Source: Flavihumibacter profundi | Lineage (GTDB): Bacteria; Bacteroidota; Bacteroidia; Chitinophagales; Chitinophagaceae | Assembly: GCF_020076305.1 (NCBI RefSeq) | Contig: NZ_JAIQXE010000001.1 | Location: 1,798,001 to 1,862,000 of the forward strand | Reading direction: 5' to 3' | Length of the DNA stretch: 64,000 bases | Shown here: positions 43,792 to 52,010 of the stretch, piece by piece | Position numbering within the stretch: the first letter of the stretch is position 1 | How the letters are laid out: each line of letters begins with the position of its first letter | Position numbers and translations under genes: made by a program | Notes under the pieces: generated by a model | Databases searched by the model: none | Seen by the model: the letters and a program-made list of their open reading frames with translations, nothing else | Told to the model about the DNA's origin: nothing

Positions 43792-43929
43792 ATGAAACAA
43801 ACACTGGAACTATCTATATTGGTGCTTCCCTGGTTAATGATTATCCTGGCAGGCATGACCATTCTTACCATGATGGTTATCCTCTACCAAAAAAGGCAAA
43901 ACCACCATAAACTGAACCGAAAGGAATGA
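43792..43929 (+). CDS. 45-residue single-span membrane protein
   Basis: Starts MKQTLELSILVLPWL, continues as one hydrophobic helix rich in Met, Leu and Ile ('MIILAGMTILTMMVILY'), and ends with a basic tail (QKRQNHHKLNRKE), giving an N-out/C-in span by the positive-inside rule. The frame is open further upstream to 43726, but ATG 43792 gives the compact product. Not a recognised family; it precedes the two-component cluster on the same strand. Confidence 0.5.
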   Translation: MKQTLELSILVLPWLMIILAGMTILTMMVILYQKRQNHHKLNRKE

Positions 43930-44048
43930 TTTACGGTAGATTAGTTTGCTTACCTTAACAATACAACCAGGGGCATTCCACATTTCCCCTGGTTTCCCTC
44001 CCTCATTTAAATTAACTTCAAATACATCAACCAACCAATCTTCAGGTT

Positions 44049-44453
44049 ATGAAACAGTTATTTTTAGCAGCATTCACCTTAATCCTGTTAGCATCCTGCT
44101 ATAGCAAGAAACTGACCTATGTTTCTACTCCGGAAAATTTCCAGGTCAGGGAAATCAGTGACGACTCTGCAAAAATTTACAGAAAAAACTACGAAGACGA
44201 TCCGAAATTTAAGGCTGATTTCAGGCAGGGAATGTATATCCCCATAAAAATTATTGACGCGATAAGGACTGAACAGGGTCTTAATGGTATTATGATCTAT
44301 TATGGTAAAACGCCGGAATTTAAAAGCCCTGTATTCCTGGTTTCCGGAACAAAGGATATTTTAAATTATAAAAGAAGTAAGGATTACAGCGGACCTCTTG
44401 GAATAACAACTTATATGGTATACTATCCCTGCCCAACGCAATGCGGCAAATAA
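44049..44453 (+). CDS. Small lipoprotein of unknown function
   Basis: 134 residues with a lipoprotein signal ending in 'LILLASCYSKK' (Cys-17). The mature part begins 'LTYVSTPENFQVREISDDSAK' and includes 'GLNGIMIYYGKTPEF' and a C-terminal 'YYPCPTQCGK' Cys pair. No named domain is recognised. It is followed within 37 bases by the 7TM protein and sensor kinase, so a sensing role is conceivable, but nothing in the sequence shows it. Confidence 0.75.
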   Translation: MKQLFLAAFTLILLASCYSKKLTYVSTPENFQVREISDDSAKIYRKNYEDDPKFKADFRQGMYIPIKIIDAIRTEQGLNGIMIYYGKTPEFKSPVFLVSGTKDILNYKRSKDYSGPLGITTYMVYYPCPTQCGK

Positions 44454-44489
44454 TAATTAATAAACCATTTAAAAAGCCCTTCATAAACC

Positions 44490-45125
44490 ATGGACTTAAC
44501 GATCGCCACTTATATTAAACTTGCGATTATAGGTCTTGGCATTTTAGTTGGCTTTTCCAGGCAGTCCAGTTTTTCAGAAGCAAACAGACTTTTCTGGCTG
44601 TTCCTTCTTGTTGCATTTGCAGGTGAAATCCTGGAGAGCCTTATGAGTAAATACTTCAGGAATAATTTTCCACTTTATCATGTCTTTCGCCCACTTTATT
44701 TTATCTTATTAACCCTGGCGCTTTCTGAAGAAATGGGCCGTTTTAAAAAACTGTTCCAGCTGACTATTCCAATTGTAGTTATTGCAGCCTTACTGAATGG
44801 ATTATTCTTCCAGTCCCCTATAAAAGAACTAAATACAGTAATAATTACCTTAATCAGCATTTTCCTGGTATTGCAGGTACTCTTTTATATTGCGATACTT
44901 TTTGAACACTACAGTTGGCATGAAACCATTTATTTCCATTCATTCTTCATTTGTTTGGGCATCCTGATAAACTCAATTTCCTCCTTTCTCACCCTGGGTG
45001 TTTATAACTTTCTGGAAGGGGATGGCCAAAATAGCATCATTTTGTTTTTGATCATCAGTGAATGGATATTTTACAGTTCCTTTATCCTGAATTTCGTCAT
45101 CCAGAAAAAGAAACCTTTGCAATAA
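44490..45125 (+). CDS. Seven-helix membrane protein upstream of a histidine kinase
   Basis: 211 residues with about seven hydrophobic segments: near 5-21, 33-46, 66-80, 89-107, 114-137, 145-168 and 185-203. No catalytic domain. Its stop overlaps the start of the histidine kinase gene by one base (TAATG), so the two are very likely made together. The most natural reading is a membrane sensor whose kinase is encoded as a separate protein; this is inference. No named family recognised. Confidence 0.75.
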   Translation: MDLTIATYIKLAIIGLGILVGFSRQSSFSEANRLFWLFLLVAFAGEILESLMSKYFRNNFPLYHVFRPLYFILLTLALSEEMGRFKKLFQLTIPIVVIAALLNGLFFQSPIKELNTVIITLISIFLVLQVLFYIAILFEHYSWHETIYFHSFFICLGILINSISSFLTLGVYNFLEGDGQNSIILFLIISEWIFYSSFILNFVIQKKKPLQ

Positions 45126-45949
45126 TGTTGCTTATCAATGCAACCAGATTTGAAATCATTTTTACTTTGGCCGCATCAGTGATTATCATGCTGGCATTGA
45201 GCGGCTTTGTGATTTATTTTATACTCGCCAGCCAGCGCCGCCGGCTTAAACAACAGCATGAAAAGGAACAATTAAAAGAAACATACGAGAAAGAGGTACT
45301 TACTACCCAGATTGAAAGCCGCGACCAAACCCTGCGCGATGTTAGCCAGGAAATTCACGATAATATGGGCCAGTTACTTAGTGTTGCAAGGATCAATCTG
45401 AATATCCTGGAAAAGGAATTGGATGGCCATCACCAGTTAAAAAGAATCCAGGACACCAACGGCCTGCTTGCTGACGTTATTAAATATATCCGGATGCTTT
45501 CTAAAGGATTGAATTCCGATATGCTATCTACCTATGGCCTTCGGGAATCCATTAAATTCGAACTTAAGCGTATAGAACAAAGCGCGATGATCACCTGTAA
45601 TTTCAGTACTGAAGGGGAAGACTTTTCCATTGATGCAAAAAAAGAAATAGTGATTTACCGAATGGTACAGGAAATCCTGAATAATATCATTAAACATGCC
45701 GCTGCAAGTGAAATCACCATTTCTATGAATTATACCCCTACTAATTTCCATTTGGATATTAATGACAACGGTACCGGATTTGTCAAACAGGAAACCACAA
45801 ACAGGAATATTACCGAATCAGGATCCGGTTTAAGAAACCTTCAGAAAAGAGCGGCACTGGTTGGTGCAGACCTCCGGATTATAACTGCTCCCGGACAAGG
45901 AACTAAAATTATGATCACCCTGCCAAAATCAATTGACAATGCCAGCTAA
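45125..45949 (+). CDS. Sensor histidine kinase (HisKA_3, NarX/LiaS type)
   Basis: About 274 residues. One membrane helix (residues 9-34), then a coiled coil. 'RDVSQEIHDNMGQLLSVARI' is the HisKA_3 phosphoacceptor region with His-78. The HATPase domain has 'MVQEILNNIIKHA' (N box), 'DINDNGTGF' (G1) and 'GSGLRNLQKRAALVGADLRI' (G2). There is no extracellular sensing domain, fitting the idea that the upstream 7TM protein supplies it. The response regulator follows with an 11-base overlap. ATG 45125 is chosen because an earlier frame would overlap the 7TM gene by 64 bases. Confidence 0.9.
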   Translation: MLLINATRFEIIFTLAASVIIMLALSGFVIYFILASQRRRLKQQHEKEQLKETYEKEVLTTQIESRDQTLRDVSQEIHDNMGQLLSVARINLNILEKELDGHHQLKRIQDTNGLLADVIKYIRMLSKGLNSDMLSTYGLRESIKFELKRIEQSAMITCNFSTEGEDFSIDAKKEIVIYRMVQEILNNIIKHAAASEITISMNYTPTNFHLDINDNGTGFVKQETTNRNITESGSGLRNLQKRAALVGADLRIITAPGQGTKIMITLPKSIDNAS

Positions 45950-46610
45950 CCAGGCAATAAAAAAATACACTGTAGCCATTGCAGATGACCACCGTTTAAT
46001 CGTTCAATCGCTTTCACAACTGATTAATAATATACCGGGCTTTGAGGTTATCATCCAGGCTATTAATGGCAGCGCTTTACTGGAAGAACTTTCGAAGGCA
46101 ACAATTCAGCCAGATATTGCAATCCTGGACATAAACATGCCGGTGATGAATGGAGTAGTAACCGCCCGTGAAATCTCAACTCGGTTTCCCCTTATCAGGC
46201 TGCTGGCCCTCAGTATGAATGATGATGAATCTTCAGTTATCCAGATGATCCGGTCCGGATGCAGGGGATACCTGCTAAAAGATTCTACCGAGGCTGAATT
46301 GGAAAAAGCAATGACGGAAATAATCGAAAAAGGTTTCTATTATTCTGAATACGTAACCGGTAAATTAATTCATACCATCCACAAAGAAGAAAAGGAGCAG
46401 GAACAGGGTATAAAACTCTCTGAACGGGAAATGGAATTTCTGAAACATGCTGCATCCGAACTGACCTATAAAGAAATCGCCAACACGATGAAACTTAGCG
46501 AAAGGACCATAGACGGTTACCGCGAAGCCCTTTTTGAAAAACTTCAGGTAAAAAGCAGGGTTGGACTGGTTCTTTTTGCCATCCGGCTTGGCTGGGTCAG
46601 TGCCGGATGA
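45939..46610 (+). CDS. Response regulator, NarL/LuxR family
   Basis: About 223 residues. The receiver domain has Asp-16/Asp-17 (IADDH), the phosphoacceptor Asp-64 (AILDINMPVMNG) and the 'LLALSMNDDE' Thr/Ser position, then 'GYLLKDSTEAEL' with the conserved Lys. A LuxR-type helix-turn-helix follows ('LSEREMEFLKHAASELTYKEIANTMKLSERTIDGYREALFEKL'-type block, about 155-205). It overlaps the kinase gene, and the Nramp gene starts 47 bases after it, so the transporter may be part of its regulon or operon. Confidence 0.92.
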   Translation: MPANQAIKKYTVAIADDHRLIVQSLSQLINNIPGFEVIIQAINGSALLEELSKATIQPDIAILDINMPVMNGVVTAREISTRFPLIRLLALSMNDDESSVIQMIRSGCRGYLLKDSTEAELEKAMTEIIEKGFYYSEYVTGKLIHTIHKEEKEQEQGIKLSEREMEFLKHAASELTYKEIANTMKLSERTIDGYREALFEKLQVKSRVGLVLFAIRLGWVSAG

Positions 46611-46656
46611 TATTTGGGAGACCTTTCGGAAGCCAATCTTTCTTAATTTACAGCAC

Positions 46657-47916
46657 ATGAAGAAAGCTGGCAAAAAACGTTCGAAATTCCATAAATTTTT
46701 AAAACTATTAGGTCCCGGACTAATTACAGGCGCCAGTGATGATGACCCTTCGGGTATCGCAACATACACCCAGGCAGGTGCTAAATTCGGACATTCACTA
46801 CTTTGGACCGCAATCCTCTCCTACCCGCTGATGGTAGGCATCCAGGAAATGTGCGCGAGGATCGGACTGGTGACAAAAATGGGACTAACAGGAATTATTA
46901 AACGCCATTACCCTAAGGCTCTACTTTATATGGTCATCCTGATCAGCTTTCCCTCAATCATTCTCAATATCGGGGCTGATATTGCAGGCATGGGTGCAGT
47001 TGCCAACTTACTGGTTCCAGTCATCCCTCCCTGGACTTTTTCCATATTTTTTACCATGCTGTTGTTGTACAGTATAATCGTGTGGAGCTATAGGAAAATT
47101 GCCACTGTTTTAAAATGGCTCTGCATTTCCTTATTTGCCTACCTGTTTATTCCATTCATAACTAAAACAGACTGGTTAGGTGCGCTGAAAAGCTCCTTTA
47201 TCCCGAAATTCGAAAATGACATTGATTATTTCCTCGCTTTGGTGGGTATCCTGGGAACAACCATCTCGCCTTACTTGTTTTTTTGGCAAACTTCTATGGA
47301 AGTGGAAGAGATCACCCAAAAGAATGTTGTAGTAGATAAACGGATGATTTCCGCCATGGAATCTGATGTCCAGGGCGGTATGTTTCTGACCAATATAGTA
47401 TTCTATTTTATTATCCTTGCAGCAGCCAATGTGCTCTTCAGCGCAGGAATATATAATATCAATTCAGTAGAAGAAGCCGCCATGGCGCTTGAACCACTAG
47501 CCGGTAAAAGCGCCTATGCACTTTTTGCCCTTGGCGTTATCGGCACCGGCCTGCTGGCTATACCTGTGCTTGCCGGATCCATAAGCTATATGATTTCAGA
47601 AGCATTTGACTGGGAAGAAGGCCTCGATAAAAAATTTCACGAAGCCAAAGGATTCTATGGGACAGTAACCGTTTCTCTTATTCTTGGTTTACTGATCCAG
47701 TTCCTGGAGATAAGCCCGGTCAAAGCCCTGCTATACACAGCAGTACTTTATGGAATGATAGCCCCCATCCTGATCGGCATTATCCTCCATATCTGCAATA
47801 ATAAAAACATCATGGGTATTTATACAAATAGCAGGAAAGCTAATTGGATAGGATGGATAACTTTAATTGTTATGGCAGGCGCTTCCCTTTTCCTGGCTTA
47901 CCAGGCCTTGCTATAA
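46657..47916 (+). CDS. Nramp-superfamily transporter with non-canonical metal-site motifs
   Basis: About 419 residues with eleven or so helices. The first-helix motif reads 'GASDDDPSGIATYTQAG', in which DPSG replaces the DPGN of manganese/iron Nramp proteins. The sixth-helix region reads 'GTTISPYLFFWQTSMEVEE' and lacks the Met-Pro-His of classical members. This places it in a divergent branch (COG1914-like) whose substrate may be Mg2+, another ion or something else. ATG 46657 is preferred; longer frames run into the response regulator. Same strand and close to the two-component genes. Confidence 0.85.
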   Translation: MKKAGKKRSKFHKFLKLLGPGLITGASDDDPSGIATYTQAGAKFGHSLLWTAILSYPLMVGIQEMCARIGLVTKMGLTGIIKRHYPKALLYMVILISFPSIILNIGADIAGMGAVANLLVPVIPPWTFSIFFTMLLLYSIIVWSYRKIATVLKWLCISLFAYLFIPFITKTDWLGALKSSFIPKFENDIDYFLALVGILGTTISPYLFFWQTSMEVEEITQKNVVVDKRMISAMESDVQGGMFLTNIVFYFIILAAANVLFSAGIYNINSVEEAAMALEPLAGKSAYALFALGVIGTGLLAIPVLAGSISYMISEAFDWEEGLDKKFHEAKGFYGTVTVSLILGLLIQFLEISPVKALLYTAVLYGMIAPILIGIILHICNNKNIMGIYTNSRKANWIGWITLIVMAGASLFLAYQALL

Positions 47917-48083
47917 AGCACAAAACTGATTGATTATAAATCATAAACACTAAAAACATTTCTCTCCCCCATTCACTGATTATAATTTTATAATATATAA
48001 CTGGAATGAATAAACGTTAAGTTACTAACAATTAGCTGATTTGGTATAGATTTTGACCCTCATTATATACCACAATTATACCA

Positions 48084-48881
48084 ATGAAAACTATTCACCC
48101 CAGGCTAACGGCTGTTGCCATTTTTCTTGTTAGTTTACTGACAGCCTGCCAGCGAAACAATGACTCAAAACCCCAAAATGCAAGAATCGAAATCCGGATG
48201 ACCGATGCCCCAAATACTGCAGTACGGGAAGTTTGGGTAGACATCAAAGATATCCAAATCAACATCGGTGATACTTCTAATTGGATTTCGTTGCCAAACG
48301 TTCACCAGGGTATTTATAACCTGATGGAACTGACTGACGGCAGAGATACTTTATTGGTAGATGCCGAAATCCCTGCAGGCCACATGAACCAGATGCGACT
48401 TATACTGGGCAATAATAATTATATTATAACTGAAGACGGCCTAAAAGAACCACTAGCCACACCCAGCGCCCAGGAATCCGGATTAAAGCTGATGGTTCAC
48501 TCAGATATTACTGGTGGCATGCTCTACCGCTTAACACTCGACTTTGATGCCGGAAAATCTATTGTAAAAGCAGGGAATAGTGGCAGGTACAATTTAAAAC
48601 CTGTAATCAGGGTTTTGTCCCTGGTTCCCTCTGGTGGCATTGTTAAAGGATTTGTAACTCCCGACTCTGTACTGACATCTGTTTTTGCTATCATCGGATC
48701 AGATACGATTTATTCGACTTCAACTTTTGATGGAAATTACCAGTTCCGCGACATTCAATCGGGTAATTACCTGCTATCATTTGTACCAGCTTCAGATTCA
48801 TTTAATGTCGCATCGGCAACAATAGGGGTTCAATTGGGACAAACAACTATTGTTGACACCATTCACCTTCAGCACAAATAA
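48084..48881 (+). CDS. DUF4382 lipoprotein
   Basis: 265 residues; a lipoprotein signal ends in 'SLLTACQRN' (Cys-22). 'ARIEIRMTDAPNTAVREVWVDIKDIQI' and 'AGHMNQMRLILGNNNYI' are DUF4382 features, a beta-sandwich found in surface lipoproteins of Bacteroidota. The C-terminal part ('VKGFVTPDSVLTSVFAIIG', 'GNYQFRDIQSGNYLLSFVP') is a carboxypeptidase-regulatory-like fold. Single-gene unit with a palindromic terminator at 48904. Function unknown. Confidence 0.88.
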   Translation: MKTIHPRLTAVAIFLVSLLTACQRNNDSKPQNARIEIRMTDAPNTAVREVWVDIKDIQINIGDTSNWISLPNVHQGIYNLMELTDGRDTLLVDAEIPAGHMNQMRLILGNNNYIITEDGLKEPLATPSAQESGLKLMVHSDITGGMLYRLTLDFDAGKSIVKAGNSGRYNLKPVIRVLSLVPSGGIVKGFVTPDSVLTSVFAIIGSDTIYSTSTFDGNYQFRDIQSGNYLLSFVPASDSFNVASATIGVQLGQTTIVDTIHLQHK

Positions 48882-48903
48882 AATATTCAGGCAGTAAATA
48901 TGG

Positions 48904-48948
48904 AAAATAGCTTTAATTAGATGCATCTAATTAAAGCTATTTTTTTTA
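48904..48948. terminator. Perfect 40-nt palindrome with T tract
   Basis: Left arm 48904-48923 and right arm 48924-48943 are exact reverse complements with no loop spacer; T run 48941-48948 follows. It ends the DUF4382 gene. Unlike the REP copies it is AT-rich. Confidence 0.75.
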
Positions 48949-48969
48949 TATTGGTTGAAATCCAGGGGC

Positions 48970-49581
48970 ATGGACAATAAACTTAAAATAACAGGCCTGC
49001 TATTTTTTTCCCTGGCCTCTTTGTTTGTCTATGCGCAGAATAACAACCCGGCTGATGAAAACAAGTCCGATATCAGTCCATTTATAGGCTCATATCTTAA
49101 TGAAGTTTCCGGTTCCCCATTTCTGATAGACAAATATTCCAGTGTTACTACAGGGTCTGCTTATTACAAAGATGAATTTTTACCAGCCACCCTATTTTTT
49201 GAAGACCAAAAAGCTGCCAGGTCAGATAAGGTTCGCCTGGATCTGCTGGATAATAGCATTCATTTCCTGAATAGCAGGAAAGAGGAATTGATCGTAACTG
49301 ATAATGTTAGTAAAATCATTTTTGATACACCCGGCAATACGAAAGAAATTTTTATAAAGGGTACAACACTACCAACGGATCACGCAGCCTACAAAAAGAG
49401 TTGGTTCCAGGTTCTTCAACATGGTGATATAACAGTTTATATCTTATATACTAAAACAATTTTCGAGTATAAGCCATTCAATTCCGGAGTTCTTGAAAAA
49501 AACATTGAAACCAACAGCAAATACTTTATAATTAATAATGGCGTATTGACCGAATCAAAAAAAGCTAAACAAAAAAAATAA
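48970..49581 (+). CDS. Secreted protein of unknown function
   Basis: About 203 residues with a signal peptide (MDNKLKITGLLFFSLASLFVYAQ). The mature part includes 'SPFIGSYLNEVSGSPFLIDKY' and a strongly basic C-terminus (ESKKAKQKK). No known domain is recognised. ATG 48970 is chosen over an earlier in-frame TTG. It is convergent with the LysM gene, whose stop codon lies two bases away. Confidence 0.75.
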   Translation: MDNKLKITGLLFFSLASLFVYAQNNNPADENKSDISPFIGSYLNEVSGSPFLIDKYSSVTTGSAYYKDEFLPATLFFEDQKAARSDKVRLDLLDNSIHFLNSRKEELIVTDNVSKIIFDTPGNTKEIFIKGTTLPTDHAAYKKSWFQVLQHGDITVYILYTKTIFEYKPFNSGVLEKNIETNSKYFIINNGVLTESKKAKQKK

Positions 49582-49583
49582 AC

Positions 49584-50546
49584 TCAATACCGGATTTCAG
49601 CAATAAACTTCCCTTCACCAACACCCAATTCCGCGGCTGCAGAATTACTGATCCGAACCGTTAATCCCGCATTTTCTTTAATATCTGAAAGGTTCCCCAA
49701 TACTTTTGCATATATAGCCTTATTGGTAAAGGTATTGCTGATAAGCACTATGGTTCCGACAGGAACATTATCCATCAGCGCATAATATTTCCCGTCATTC
49801 CAACCACTCGTACTCCGGAAAATAGTTGCTGTACCCCTGGTTGATTTTCCGGCAGATTCATATTGTGCCTTAAAATAACCACCCTTAAAATCGATTGACT
49901 TCGGATTAACTGCAGGGGGTGCAGAAGGTAATTCTTCTTTTTTCAGCACCGGTGCCGGTTCAGGTTTTCCAGCAGGTTGTTTTGGATCAACAGGCGACGT
50001 AATTGGTTTCACCTCCTTTGGTGGTTCAATTGGTGCTTTAGGGGATAGCGCAACATCTGCAACTGCAGTGCCTGCTAATGCCGACTGGTCTTTTTTAACT
50101 TTCAGATAACCTACAACCAGGTTCATCCCTGGCTTAACCTGGTTCCTGTTGATATTATTCCATTTCTCCAATTGTTCAAGGGGAACTTTATTGTGGTTGG
50201 TGCTAACCCTGAACATCCATTCCCCTTCCAGAACCTTATAGTAAACCGGAACCAGAACTTCATCACCTGCTTTATTGCCATCCTGGGAAAAATTAATGGC
50301 CGTTAAAGGTATTTTCACAGATTGGCCGATAACCAGGCCTTTAGACATATCCGTATTATTAAATGGAGGAATATCCTTCGGATTCAGGTTATACATCCTG
50401 CCTACGCTGTACCAGGTTTCTTTCGCCTGCACAGTATGCATAAGGTAAAGAGTTGGCGTAGAACCCAACACCTGTAAATTATTTTGGGCTGTCGACGAAA
50501 AAGAGGTCACCATTAAAAGAATCCACAATAACGGTTTTTGTAGCAT
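49584..50546 (-). CDS. Exported LysM protein with RlpA-like C-terminal domain
   Basis: About 320 residues. A signal peptide (MLQKPLLWILLMVTSFSSTAQ) is followed by two LysM-like repeats ('HTVQAKETWYSVGRMYNLNPKDIPPFN' and 'YKVLEGEWMFRVSTNHNKVPLEQLEKWNN'), a Pro/Lys-rich linker (about 165-215), and a double-psi barrel of the RlpA type ('GTATIFRSTSGWNDGKYYALMDNVPVGTIV'). Such proteins bind peptidoglycan. The start at 50546 gives a clean signal peptide. Confidence 0.85.
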   Translation of the reverse strand: MLQKPLLWILLMVTSFSSTAQNNLQVLGSTPTLYLMHTVQAKETWYSVGRMYNLNPKDIPPFNNTDMSKGLVIGQSVKIPLTAINFSQDGNKAGDEVLVPVYYKVLEGEWMFRVSTNHNKVPLEQLEKWNNINRNQVKPGMNLVVGYLKVKKDQSALAGTAVADVALSPKAPIEPPKEVKPITSPVDPKQPAGKPEPAPVLKKEELPSAPPAVNPKSIDFKGGYFKAQYESAGKSTRGTATIFRSTSGWNDGKYYALMDNVPVGTIVLISNTFTNKAIYAKVLGNLSDIKENAGLTVRISNSAAAELGVGEGKFIAEIRY

Positions 50547-50612
50547 AAGGAAATGAATTTTTACACCTTGCAAATATGCAGGATTATCGGCAAAATTGAA
50601 GCCAAAATGCAG

Positions 50613-51980
50613 TTAAGCAGGTTTCAGTATACGCCATTCCTTAGGATAATAGTTGTTGGCCCGGTTTCCCAACTGTTTGATCCATCCCAATGAATGTCCC
50701 ATAAATTGCACCAGGGCCCAACCTTTTGGCATATCCCCAGCATCAATTTCTTCTTTCCGGAGATAATTTAATGCGGTTTCCCGGTCAAGGGACAGCACCG
50801 GTATTTCTGATGAAGTCAGGTGGCTCAGGGCAAATGCATGGCCAGGCACCAAATCTTTTCCAGCCCATTTTCCCAGGTTAATACCCGCATTGCGGATATA
50901 CATGGATGATAGTTGTAAAAGACATTTTTCTGTCGCCGCAGTCAGCGCCAGCAGGTTTTCATTACTGTTGATGACAGTTAAGTTTTCCGTATTCACCCAG
51001 GGCCGTAAGGCTTCTTTTATATTCTTTGGAACCGTTTCCCATTTAGGTTTTGATTTGTTTTTCCGGGGCATATCAGCATTAACGTTTTTCCTGAATGCTG
51101 CAAGGAAAAATCCTTCTCCTTTAACTTTATCGGGATAAAAACGATAACCTGCGGATTTGTGTACCGGACCGGAGGAACTAACTAAATTCCAGCCTTCATC
51201 GATATTTAAAGGAATTGTAGTGGCATCCAGCTGCCCGGCAATCCAATCTGCAATCAGCTCATCTTCTTCCACTGAATACGAACAGGTGGAATAAATGAGT
51301 ACGCCACCTTCTTTCAGCGCGGGCCAGGCATCGGCCAGTATCCTTTGCTGGCGCTGGCTGCAGAGGTTCACAAGGTCAACACTCCATCCGTGAACAGACT
51401 CCGGATCTCTCCTGAACATACCACTTCCACTGCAGGGTGCATCGATTACAATTACATCAAACATACCGCCAAGTGCAGCAAAATCACGCGGATCATTATT
51501 GGTCACAATTGAATTCGTATTGCCCCATTTTACCAGGTTTTCCTCCAGGATTGCCGCCCTGGAACGTATAACTTCATTGCTAACCAAAACACTTTCTGCT
51601 GAAATCAGGGAAAGCAGATGGGTTGACTTTCCCCCTGGTGCAGCACAAAGGTCAAGGACCGTTAATCCCTTACTCAAATCACAACACTGCCTGATTGCCT
51701 GCTCCAGGAACATGCTGCTGGCCTCCTGGACATAAAAGGCGCCTGCATGTAACAATGGTTCAAAAGTAAAAATTGGCCGCTCTGCCAGGTAATAACCCTG
51801 CAAAGCCCATGGCACCGATGCACCAAGATTAAAAGATAATGCTGCCACATCATTAAACTTCGTGGGATTCAATCGTATCGAAACCACCTGCCCCCCTTCT
51901 TCATGCACACGACAAAAAGCAGTTTGGTCAAAACCTGGTGCATTGATAAAAGCCTGGAGTATATGTTCGGGAAGGGTCAA
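50613..51980 (-). CDS. RsmF/NOP-type rRNA cytosine-C5 methyltransferase
   Basis: 455 residues. The SAM-binding core shows 'GAFYVQEASSMFLEQAI', 'VLDLCAAPGGKSTHLLSLI', 'DVIVIDAPCSGSGMFRRDPE' (motif IV with the first catalytic Cys) and 'GGVLIYSTCSYSVEEDE' (motif VI, second Cys). The C-terminal region ('GHSLGWIKQLGNRANNYYPKEWRI') is the RsmF/YebU-like PUA-type tail of Bacteroidota members. Target is 16S or tRNA; the sequence alone does not decide. It lies downstream of pntB on the same strand. Confidence 0.9.
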   Translation of the reverse strand: MTLPEHILQAFINAPGFDQTAFCRVHEEGGQVVSIRLNPTKFNDVAALSFNLGASVPWALQGYYLAERPIFTFEPLLHAGAFYVQEASSMFLEQAIRQCCDLSKGLTVLDLCAAPGGKSTHLLSLISAESVLVSNEVIRSRAAILEENLVKWGNTNSIVTNNDPRDFAALGGMFDVIVIDAPCSGSGMFRRDPESVHGWSVDLVNLCSQRQQRILADAWPALKEGGVLIYSTCSYSVEEDELIADWIAGQLDATTIPLNIDEGWNLVSSSGPVHKSAGYRFYPDKVKGEGFFLAAFRKNVNADMPRKNKSKPKWETVPKNIKEALRPWVNTENLTVINSNENLLALTAATEKCLLQLSSMYIRNAGINLGKWAGKDLVPGHAFALSHLTSSEIPVLSLDRETALNYLRKEEIDAGDMPKGWALVQFMGHSLGWIKQLGNRANNYYPKEWRILKPA

Positions 51981-52010
51981 TAGGTATTATTCAGCTGCAA
52001 ATTTACTGCT

